Below are positions 9,396-18,067 of a stretch of DNA of 64,000 nucleotides, piece by piece. Below the pieces are notes generated by a model that worked only from the letters and a program-made list of their open reading frames with translations, ran no database searches and had not been told where the DNA came from. A program made the position numbers and the translations under genes. Each line of letters starts with the position of its first letter. Within the stretch, counting starts at the first letter, position 1. The stretch comes from Paramoeba atlantica (lineage: Eukaryota > Discosea): assembly GCA_977017575.1 (NCBI GenBank), contig CDRNVI010000025.1, forward strand, positions 1-64,000. The letters run 5' to 3'.

Positions 9396-9840
9396 TCACA
9401 CCCGCTGGGCTTGGGCGTCTCTTGGATAGCAGCAACTTCGTGCATCACTAATCATTGTTCTTCCGTGTGATAGCTGTGTGGTAGAATTTCTGGGAGTTAG
9501 ACCTCCACCTAGTACCGTAATCTCAGTAAGAGAGAATTGGTCCTTTTTGGGCTGACCCCTGTAAGCGAGATTTGGTTCGAGGGGCTGAGCCATCGGGGTG
9601 GCTGGATGGGGGAGGGTGGCTGGGCGGGGTGACGGTAGTTGGACGGGCGGTGATGTCTTTTTTAGACGCTTAAAATGTATCTATGAACCTGCAAATGTCA
9701 TAAAAACGTTTAAGAGGAAATTTGAGTCATTTTTGAAAAAAATCTATTTTTTGTCAAATATTTGTCCCTACCGTCCAACGGACGCTTGGCCGAAAAGGTA
9801 GGGGAGGGGGTGACTTTTCGCTGTGGGGCGATTATTAAGA

Positions 9841-10791
9841 TACTGTCACCCCCCCTTTATACTTCCGCCGGTTTCGGTACTTTTGGAAGTATAAAGGGGG
9901 GGGGTCTGATTTTTTGAAAAATCCGCGAAACAAATACTTTTGAAATCCTATTATTTATTTTTGAAATCCTATTATTCTAGCTAAAAATCAATCATCTAAT
10001 CTCCAAACATGCAGGGCATAATGTTTGCTTCCGTGTTCCTCTTGCACACAATCAACATACGCTGTATATTACGCTGCAGTGAATACGTGTCGGGACGATC
10101 TACCATTAGAAGCTTCATGGGACAGTCTTTGAAACGAGGTACATTCGCCTTTGCTGCAGCAGGCGCATGTCCGCGCTGGCTGTCATCCCGTCCAGTTCGC
10201 TAAGGAGGAGTTCGTCAATTTTTTCGCATCTCGACATGTTTGTCCTTGTGCAAACCCCATCGCGCTTGCGACTACGATAGATTTACTTTTTTCTGGAAAA
10301 ATCCGACACCATTTTTCCGGAGGGAGCGGATGGTTCGAGATCAGACGCCGCACTTCTCGCTGATTTGTGGAGCACTGCTACTCGAATGACACACATTCAA
10401 CTTCTCCTACATTTTTGGGTTCTTTCCTCCCTGGGGTGAACCGACGGACACTGGTAATGTCGCAGGCTCCGCGCTTGAAACCATTATTTCGTTGGGAGGC
10501 CGAACGCGATGAAGAGGGGGATAAAGCTTAACCCACTGTGAGTATTGACATGGGAAAAAATGCGGCAAATAATTTAAATGTATATCTAGCAATATCTCTA
10601 CACACATCTCTAACGTTTAATAAAAAAAATGTAGAAAATTGTTAAAAAAAAATTTTTTTAACCCATTTTTAACCCCATTTTTTTGGGACCGGAAGTATAA
10701 AGGGGGGGTGCTGATTTTTCATCTGGATGAAAACGGAAGTATAAAGGGGGGGGGGTTGACCCCCCTGAAGGATAAAGGGGGGGTGACAGTA
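9841..10791. mobile_element. MITE-like element with C7TTTAT terminal inverted repeats
   Basis: The left end TACTGTCACCCCCCCTTTAT and the right end ATAAAGGGGGGGTGACAGTA are inverted repeats flanked by TA. Further copies of GGAAGTATAAAGGGGGGG lie just inside both ends (9887, 10688, 10731). The interior of about 0.75 kb has only short ORFs without recognisable domains. It is probably a non-autonomous, TA-targeting DNA transposon. It ends about 95 bases downstream of the stop of the gene at 10885. Confidence 0.75.
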
Positions 10792-10884
10792 ATAAATAAT
10801 GAAAATCGTTTCTAATACTGTACCCCTAATTCTCCACAAATTAATTACCAGTGCGCAAGGTCGCGTTAAGATTTAGTGAATCAG

Positions 10885-12861
10885 TCAGGATGCTCCAAGA
10901 TGGAGAGAGGAACGTTCACGACGCGCAAGCTTCTTTCCTGCTTCGGTTAATGTGAGATAGACGTTCGTTGTATATGACTTGGCTTCGCGTTCCGTATTTA
11001 TAATGTCACCGAAATTTGCCGCAACGCGCAAGGCACCCCCATACGAATATAACGCCTTCACTGCCAACCGAGGCAGGAGAGCGTACAATAATGTGGGACA
11101 TATTCGTTTCTCTTTTGCCTGAAGCACACACTCAGCAATGGCGGCCTTAAGGTTGTGGGGATCCATATAGGGATTTGGTTCAGAGGTTTGAGTGTGAGGC
11201 GCCCGTATAGGAGCCGTCGATGCTTCACATTCCGATGCGCTACGCAGTGCGACATGAAGGTCGTATCGGATCCCACGGTCGTGCGGCATATGGACTGTCT
11301 CTTCCTCTAGTCGAAATATGTCCGATCGCGCCTCAAGAAATTTATCCAAACTCGCGTGGCGCGTCGATTTATGTCCCGCTCTTTTTCTCTGGTGCGGTAT
11401 GCCGCACCGATATCCGGCTTTGAAACGGGCCCAATCCTCGCTGCTAAGTGCTTGTTGAATCTTAGAAATCAATTGCGAAACTAAAATCAAATGAGAGATG
11501 GATAAATGGCCTTTTAGAATGGTGATCACTTCGTCCGAACTCATGGGTACCAATTCCTTCGAATCGAGAGTAGCTTGCTCTCTTTTCAGGATTTCAAATG
11601 AAGGTTTACTAATATAGCTGAACAGTTTATTTGTAAACTCTGTGTGTACTTCTGAATATAGAAGATACACGAGTCTATTCTCCTCACTTTGGTCAAACTT
11701 ATCCCTGACTACACCAAACCGCTTCACCACATCACTTGAAAATTTGGAAACAATGTTACAGGAACAGCAGTCAGAGGAGTCGAGCGCGGGTTCCTTGCCA
11801 TGGTACGCGAAAAGCTTCGAATACCCAGACACCCACATACCCGAGGAGTGCCTTGAGCGAACTAGGAACTCACGCACCGTCGGGAAGTTCTTCCGATGCG
11901 CCATTGACATCGTGCGTGGCCACACGACACTGAAAGCAAGCAGTGCCACCACCAGCAACGGGAGGCCGTACTCGAGCGCATACGTCACATCGGGCTGAGA
12001 AATCACCCGTTCCCAGGGCTGTTGCGGACACGCAGAGTCTCTCCCGAGTGCGTAGAGCACTTCCGCGGTAATCTCGCTGGCATCTGCCTCCGGAAGCTGT
12101 CGTATCCCACGCACCCACACCTTGGACTTTGGGTGGTTATCAAACTGCGTCACCATTGCCTCTCTTTTGGGGTCCAGCATCTCCGCAAATCGCCGGGCAC
12201 CAAGCCTACCAATACCTACTTGCAAGTCTACCGGTACATGCCCGAGAACCTGATGCAGCGGGACATAGTAACTTGGAAGATACTTCGCGAACAGCGATTT
12301 ATATAAACATGCCAATAGCATTTCTAAGATTTTACCATGGTGGTGCGGGGAGGCGTAGGCTGTCACCCACACCCGGCGTCCAACTAGAAAATGTTCGACG
12401 CGGTGAGGTTGGGGTTGGCCATCCGGGTTGCGGGCGAAATGGTAAGTCGCAAACATCTGGGATAGTAATTCCGAGGACTCCAACACGGAGAGTAGTTTCC
12501 GGAGGGAGTAGTCCCCAAAATGCATAGAGATACAGGAGAGAGGGAACAGCCCTTGGGCGGGGACCAGTTTGTTAAATGCGGTCCCAAGCTCGGTTTCAGA
12601 CACCGCGTCGGGTGCCTTCACCTCATATCCTTCTAAGAGGTGCTGCTGGGTAGGGTTTCGCCGGACGTAGCACTCGTGTTCTTTGAGAAATAAGTCTACG
12701 TCTTTCCAGACGAGTTGAATAACCTGGACGGGGCGATCACCAAGGATTCTTTCCAGCCCTAGGGTCAGGGAATTGCAGAGCTTGAAGGGTCCATGGGTAT
12801 CACACCAATTTCGAATACGTTGTATAAGGTGTAGTCCAATCGCTCTTTTCGCACGCCCCAT
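10885..12861 (-). CDS. hypothetical protein with one transmembrane segment
   Basis: 658 residues from the ATG at 12861; an upstream TTG extends the frame by only four codons. I do not recognise a family. One clear hydrophobic segment lies at about residues 297-314 (LEYGLPLLVVALLAFSVVW), flanked by an N-terminal region of about 290 residues and a basic C-terminal region with a CC-C cluster near residue 365. The protein is otherwise helical-looking and soluble in composition. It is the last gene before the mobile-element island on this strand. Other genes in this block carry mitochondrial-type presequences, so a mitochondrial membrane location is possible, but this is only inference from context. 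Confidence 0.7.
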   Translation of the reverse strand: MGRAKRAIGLHLIQRIRNWCDTHGPFKLCNSLTLGLERILGDRPVQVIQLVWKDVDLFLKEHECYVRRNPTQQHLLEGYEVKAPDAVSETELGTAFNKLVPAQGLFPLSCISMHFGDYSLRKLLSVLESSELLSQMFATYHFARNPDGQPQPHRVEHFLVGRRVWVTAYASPHHHGKILEMLLACLYKSLFAKYLPSYYVPLHQVLGHVPVDLQVGIGRLGARRFAEMLDPKREAMVTQFDNHPKSKVWVRGIRQLPEADASEITAEVLYALGRDSACPQQPWERVISQPDVTYALEYGLPLLVVALLAFSVVWPRTMSMAHRKNFPTVREFLVRSRHSSGMWVSGYSKLFAYHGKEPALDSSDCCSCNIVSKFSSDVVKRFGVVRDKFDQSEENRLVYLLYSEVHTEFTNKLFSYISKPSFEILKREQATLDSKELVPMSSDEVITILKGHLSISHLILVSQLISKIQQALSSEDWARFKAGYRCGIPHQRKRAGHKSTRHASLDKFLEARSDIFRLEEETVHMPHDRGIRYDLHVALRSASECEASTAPIRAPHTQTSEPNPYMDPHNLKAAIAECVLQAKEKRICPTLLYALLPRLAVKALYSYGGALRVAANFGDIINTEREAKSYTTNVYLTLTEAGKKLARRERSSLHLGAS

Positions 12862-13135
12862 TACGCTGGCCAAGACTTACGTAGGCTTCTGCCGGTCATG
12901 CACAAAACATGAATGAGTTACTCATCTTGCGGTTTCAGGGGGTATGACATACCAAAGTTTTCGTTGATCTCATAAGAATAACAATTCGAAAAAAACTTTA
13001 GTTTCAGATAAAAAAGGCAATGTACGACAAGTCGACAAGTGAAAAAATTCTTCATTTCGATAAATAATGAACGGCACTTAGACGCAGGTAGACGAACTCG
13101 ACTGGTGACTTTCTGGAACTTTAAAAAATTCTTAT

Positions 13136-14929
13136 TTAAAATGTAACTATTTTTTGGGGAGTCGGCAAAGCATCATTGTGTGTAGCTGGGCGCCTACGAA
13201 TATAGTCAGCCATCCGGGCAGGGTCAGACAAAAGTGTATCCTCTAGCGTCCGAGTGGGATAATCTCCCACCGCAGTCTCTGTGAAATAAGCAGAATCTCG
13301 CTCCGCCATTGTGCCCGTGGAGGGAGCGCAATTGTTTTGAACATTTTCTGCCCCTTCTGCCATGGAGCCGGGGGCCTCACCATTTTCAGTGTTTGTAACT
13401 TTTTCGTTCGTATCTGTGAATATACTCTCCGCGTGGGAATCGGAGGCATGCGATTGAATTATGTACGACAATTCCTCCATACTGTACTCATTCAGCTCAT
13501 TCAGCTCCTCCGAGGAAAGGGCTTTAACTTTTGATAACGCACGAAGCCGTCGCAGACGACGGGAACGAAAATATGGCCAGTCGCGTTGAATAAAAGGCCG
13601 CCAAAGTGGGTTCACATGCTCCAGATAAATTTGCGGAACGCTCACTGCACGAAGAGTTCCGGACACCATATCTCGTATACTGTATGGGCCGATGCTCACC
13701 CGCGTCACACGGGAGCATTTGCGACCCAATTTTTCCATGAGAAGCGGGACACGCATCGGAAGCGATCCTCGAACACTAACACGTACGTAATTTTTACATT
13801 CGTCCCATGGTACATGTGCGACATTGAATGTTATATTGTTGTACACGACCCCATCCAGTCGCACCCCTTTCGTATTAAATGCCTCCGCGAGAACCGGGTC
13901 TATTTTCGGAACAACTTTCGCAATGTACGTTCGTTGGATTTGACTACTGGGATGCATCATAAACTGAGCCAAATCCCCGTCATTGGTTAACAAAATAAGC
14001 CCTCGGTCCTCATGTGAGAGGGTACCCATCGGCACTACATGCGAGAGTCCATAAATGGCCGAGAGCCATGACCACAGTGTTCGTCGTCCCCTCGACTCGG
14101 ACATCGCAGGCCCACAGGACATGTTCCGTGGCTTGTAGAACGCCCACAGCTGGGGGGCCTGGAACCGTAGCCTTCCTCGGTGTCCCTTTACATTAATCAC
14201 GTCCTCGGGGGTTACCGTCGCGAACGGATTGCGCTCGGGAGATCCGTTTAGAAATACTTCCCCCTCCGTGATTAACTTTTGCGAGACCTCTCGGGTCGTG
14301 AGCCCCGCGCGTGGGAGACAACGGTGAAGGGTAATCGCACGGGGGGCACTTTCCAAACCGTGAGCCGGGGGAAATGCATCACCCATCTCTGAGAGATCGG
14401 GTACGGGGGAGGGGGACATCCCCGGGGTGAAGTCCCGTCGAAGCCTTGCCCCAATGAGATCCTCCTCCACCACCCCGTCGAGCTCACGTAGTCTCTCCTC
14501 CAGCATGGAGTGAGAGAGCTCTTGGGAATCTTTTGTGCTCGTGTCTGATTGATTCCGTGTTTTGGTGCTTTCGGTCTCGCTCTCAATAAGCGGTATGGGA
14601 TCGAGACGTGATTCTGGGAGAGTGGGATCTGAAGTGGTAGGGGAGGAAGAATTCCTCTCCCCAGGTAACGAGGATCGATCACTACGCACTAGGTCGGGTG
14701 TTTGTGGTGTTCCAAGATGGGCAGCAACGGTGTGAAATGCCAGCGAGATTGCCGCAGAGTCGTCAGCATATTCTGGTTTTTGGTCGTAAGGAGATTCTGA
14801 GACATTTGCTCTCGACAACAAGACCTCCGTGGGAGATGCAGCTCTCATCCTTCGCCTACAACAGCAAAACAGTTCACTAAGTGAATTAACTCTTCTGCTC
14901 AAAAAGAAGGTTGCGCTTTTAGACCTCAT
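13136..14929 (-). CDS. RsuA/RluB-type pseudouridine synthase-like protein, catalytic Asp absent
   Basis: 597 residues from the ATG at 14929. The N-terminus (MRSKSATFFLSRRVNSL) resembles a mitochondrial presequence. Residues about 40-195 are low complexity. An S4 RNA-binding domain lies at about 200-258 and the pseudouridine synthase core at about 262-460, ending in the typical V-RVSIGPYSI segment. The family signature GRLDxxSxGLLLLTNDG appears as GTLSHEDRGLILLTNDG at about 302-318, so the catalytic Asp is Ser305 and the preceding Arg is Thr. It is probably an inactive, RNA-binding paralogue, for example a mitoribosome assembly factor; pseudouridine-synthase-fold proteins are known in kinetoplastid mitoribosome assembly. 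The function is inferred. Confidence 0.85.
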   Translation of the reverse strand: MRSKSATFFLSRRVNSLSELFCCCRRRMRAASPTEVLLSRANVSESPYDQKPEYADDSAAISLAFHTVAAHLGTPQTPDLVRSDRSSLPGERNSSSPTTSDPTLPESRLDPIPLIESETESTKTRNQSDTSTKDSQELSHSMLEERLRELDGVVEEDLIGARLRRDFTPGMSPSPVPDLSEMGDAFPPAHGLESAPRAITLHRCLPRAGLTTREVSQKLITEGEVFLNGSPERNPFATVTPEDVINVKGHRGRLRFQAPQLWAFYKPRNMSCGPAMSESRGRRTLWSWLSAIYGLSHVVPMGTLSHEDRGLILLTNDGDLAQFMMHPSSQIQRTYIAKVVPKIDPVLAEAFNTKGVRLDGVVYNNITFNVAHVPWDECKNYVRVSVRGSLPMRVPLLMEKLGRKCSRVTRVSIGPYSIRDMVSGTLRAVSVPQIYLEHVNPLWRPFIQRDWPYFRSRRLRRLRALSKVKALSSEELNELNEYSMEELSYIIQSHASDSHAESIFTDTNEKVTNTENGEAPGSMAEGAENVQNNCAPSTGTMAERDSAYFTETAVGDYPTRTLEDTLLSDPARMADYIRRRPATHNDALPTPQKIVTF

Positions 14930-16096
14930 GGCATCGGTTATGTCAACAGATTTCAAACTTGAATGTCTTGAAATAATCAATAGCCTCTAATTCAAAAGTA
15001 CTGATAATACCGAATATAAAGTTTATATGACCCAATGAAAAGTGACCCACCACTTTTAGTACGCATAGTACTGTGACTCTATGTCACCCACTTTACACTA
15101 AGGAACTTGGACAAATACAAGCTGTGAAAATATGTATTTTTAACACTGCAAACTTGTGATAGTAGATAGAATACATTGCGGGGGTTGTTAACAAGCTCTG
15201 CCTCTTTCTTCTTTATGGTGGCCGGGTGGGGGTGAATTGAGGGGGGTGATAAAATCGCGAAAAAAAGGGGGGGGTATGGTCGATGAAAGGAATACTGATG
15301 ATTTTCATTTTCGCCAGGGGGTGTGATTAGCCAAGTCGTTAGGTCCAGTGACTCTACATCTGAGATAGTTGGGTTCGATTCCCACTAACGTATTTTTCGT
15401 TCGGCTACACAGGGATTAGCTAAGAAGCTTGGGTCCACGATGTCTGCACGGATTAGTCCATTTGCCAATCCCACCCATTAGCATTCGCGTTGGAAGGGGG
15501 TTCGAACCCGCTACTCGTAGCTTTTGCACAAACTACATGCAGCACGAACGTCGTTAATGGAAAGCAATTCGCGAAGCCCCGTTTTACAACAACCACCGCT
15601 TTTTAACGAAGCAGCTAGAACACCGACATGATAGTATAGAATACATCAATTGAATTATTGAAATGGGACGGCAAACGTTAGTGAGTTTAACCCTAGGGAC
15701 ATGAATAAGTCACCCCCCCCCCTGTTTTTTTTCCTGAAGGAGCCTAGGGAGATCATGATACCATTTTTTCGTTCAGAATTTCGAGATCTACACGTTCCCG
15801 CTATTTTTAGCTGCCTTTAAAAAAATAAAAAAAAAGCTAAATTAAAAAAAAATTAATTCGCGATTTGCGAGCCTCCCCAGAATTCGGACTTCTTTCTACG
15901 TTTAAACCCTGTTTTGGGGTTTTATTGGGTCCCCAGCGCAATGGAGTTTCCCTAGTCAGCATAATCTCATTACTTAACACCTGAGAGAAAACGGATGATC
16001 ACAATATTTGTTGACTGAGATCTCATGACTGATCTATTTTCCAACGCTTTTGTTGCACATACAATATTGTATACTTGTATGTCATGCTCTTACGTG
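14930..16096. other. intergenic region with tRNA-like and repeat fragments
   Basis: There is no protein gene. The interval holds two tRNA-like segments (15318-15510), a small fragment of the fold-back hairpin at 15588-15612 (ACAACCACCGC...TAACGAAG), and a repeat end at 15707-15800. That repeat end (AAGTCACCCCCC then CATTTTTTCGTTCAGAATTT) matches 50630-50730 and the right end of the transposon at 54144-55128. Confidence 0.5.
15318..15510 (+). other. two tRNA-like (A box / B box) segments, not intact tRNA genes
   Basis: Segment one has an A-box-like TTAGCCAAGTCGTTAGG (15324) and a B-box-like GGTTCGATTCC (15371), followed by a T run. Segment two has a related TTAGCTAAG...GGTCCA (15413) and a GGGTTCGAACCC B box near 15490. 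Acceptor stems do not pair, so these are more likely tRNA-derived SINE or pseudogene remnants than genes. Confidence 0.3.
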
Positions 16097-16387
16097 CTAG
16101 TACTCCTTCGTTCTCACATGACGTGGTTCACGTTGGATGGATATTTTATGATGATTCACGCTGTCGGCTCGACATTTATGAGACTTCCACATGTTTTTGG
16201 ACATTAGCATAATATCATTCATTTTTTCCAAAGAATCAAGATGCTGTTTGCTAGATTCGTGTTCGACAGCGTGATGGTCGGGAAATACATCACAGCAGAG
16301 CTTGCACCAATGCTTCGATTTAGTTGATCGCCTGTAAAACAATTTTAATGCTCGACGAGGACCCCGTAGTAATAACGACACATGCAT
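16097..16387 (-). CDS. small U1-type zinc-finger protein
   Basis: 96 residues from the ATG at 16387. The N-terminus (MHVSLLLRGPRRALKLFYRR) is hydrophobic and basic and could be a mitochondrial presequence. A finger of the U1/matrin type follows: C28-x2-C31-x11-H43-x5-H49. The remainder is basic and helical. Small U1-type finger proteins occur in kinetoplastid mitochondrial ribosomes and RNA-processing complexes, and in nuclear splicing. The presequence-like N-terminus favours the former. The exact role is not identifiable. Confidence 0.6.
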   Translation of the reverse strand: MHVSLLLRGPRRALKLFYRRSTKSKHWCKLCCDVFPDHHAVEHESSKQHLDSLEKMNDIMLMSKNMWKSHKCRADSVNHHKISIQREPRHVRTKEY

Positions 16388-17116
16388 CAACTAGAATTAA
16401 GGCAATTTTTTTAAAGTCTGGAATGTATGCCAAATAATCTAAGGGGGGGGTGCGGATTTTTTTTGGTAATATACCTGTGAAACGGTTATTAAGGATAAAA
16501 GCAATTAAGGCAGAATGAATTTAAAAATTAATTACTGCCTTAATTAAAGTATTAAAAAAAGTATTAAATTTGGAACATTGGCAAAGATAAAATCATGGTT
16601 TTATTGTAACCTGCACCTCTAACGAAGACTTTATTATATTGAAGGAGATACTACTCCCTCGCTACCGTAGGTTATTTCGTCGTGCCCGATTTCGTGCCCG
16701 ATGTGTGGCCGGATTTCGTGCCCGATATCGTTTCAGGTGAGTTTTCGAAAAAAAAAATGTTTACAAAGACGTATGAATTGAGTGACAAAATCACTAGTTT
16801 TTCAACAATTCCGATGGGTACCCTCTGCCCCCATCCCCTCCTCACCAGGGTGGTCATAGCAATCTTTGAAATTTTGAAAAATTGATTATTGCCTTAATTA
16901 AATTGCCTTAATTACCCTTAATTGAGGTTTCGACGATAAATCTGTTTGGTACTGTTTTGTAATATAAATCTGCGAATACAAAACGAGTGTTTTGTCCCCT
17001 TTCACTCTGCTTGACCAGACCCCCCATATTCTATTTATCTGATCGACGCTCCTGTAAATATATCATCCTGTAGACGCTAAATCTGTTAAAACTTATTCGC
17101 ATCCGATAATGAAGTG
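16388..17116. other. AT-rich intergenic region with short repeats
   Basis: No gene seen. Repeated AATTAAGGCA/TGCCTTAATTA motifs occur at 16501-16548 and 16887-16925. A short tandem repeat of TTTCGTGCCCGAT units lies at 16676-16730. Confidence 0.45.
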
Positions 17117-17809
17117 TCAAGTCACACACCGCTTTGCAAGCTTTTCCTTCAGTGTATTGACTTCGCTTTGAAGTTTGCTGCATTTCTCGGAAAGTTCTTC
17201 GAGTTCAACGCTTTTGTTTGCTAATGTTTCATTTAGCTCCGTGTGCTCGGCGCTGTTTACAACTATGTTTCTTAAATTATTTTTCAATTTTCCGATTTCC
17301 AATTTCGTTATCTCATAATTTTCACGCTCAAGGCCCAAATGAAATTCATATTCCTCTACGTTTTCACGCAATTGTTCGAGGTTGTGCTTTTCTGCCACCG
17401 CCCAAATGTTGTCTGAATTTTTATTGGTGCTGGTAACACTGCTGAGTAATTGACCGAGCTCTGCTCTCTTAGTACGTAGCTTTTGATGTTTTGCCTTCAA
17501 TTCGTATTCGTTCATGATATCGGTCATTTCGGGAGAAGGATACACGCCGAGTACCTTCTTGTGAGCCACTGCATTCTCCGCGGTTTGATACGCTTTCCAG
17601 AGCTCGTTTAATAGCTTCGAATCTCCGCTGGATTCTGCTCTAGAAAAGAGACACGCGGGACACCGTGTAAATGATCTACATCGCGTGTTGAAGAGCATTT
17701 TGCTCTTAAAAAACGAATGTATCCCAGTTTGTGTAACATATTGGCGTCGAAGCATTGTCTGAGTATGCCAAAGATATGAAGCTGTATAACTCATCGTCGG
17801 GCATGCCAT
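17117..17809 (-). CDS. coiled-coil protein with mitochondrial-type N-terminus
   Basis: 230 residues from an ATG. The first 50 residues are basic and aromatic without acids (MLRRQY..., KSKMLFNTRCRSFTR) and include two CxxC-like cysteines, which suggests a mitochondrial presequence; Met19 could be the real start. Residues about 95-228 are strongly coiled coil, with heptads such as LEELSEKCSKLQSEVNTLKE. I do not recognise a family. Candidate roles are a structural or adaptor subunit in the mitochondrion, but there is no direct evidence. It is 258 bases from the next upstream gene. Confidence 0.65.
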   Translation of the reverse strand: MACPTMSYTASYLWHTQTMLRRQYVTQTGIHSFFKSKMLFNTRCRSFTRCPACLFSRAESSGDSKLLNELWKAYQTAENAVAHKKVLGVYPSPEMTDIMNEYELKAKHQKLRTKRAELGQLLSSVTSTNKNSDNIWAVAEKHNLEQLRENVEEYEFHLGLERENYEITKLEIGKLKNNLRNIVVNSAEHTELNETLANKSVELEELSEKCSKLQSEVNTLKEKLAKRCVT

Positions 17810-18067
17810 TTTTTCCCGTTTCTTATAGCATGACGAATAGTATCGTAAAATTTTAAAATAGAATCCGTAGAACTTACGATAAGAAAAAGTCAGCTTTTGT
17901 TTTAAGCACCAAAATACGACTACAGCCCTTCAAAATCAACGAATACTTCAAAGAAAAGTCGTTTTCTGGAAGCGAATTCGAAATTTGAACTTCACGCAAG
18001 GTCACTAAACACAAAATTACAGTTAACATTTTTTCCCGAGAAAACACGGTGCCTATCTCAATTTTTT

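Noticed and set aside
15318-15388. A functional tRNA gene
   Set aside because: A- and B-box words are good, but the acceptor stem does not pair and the anticodon stem has several mismatches.
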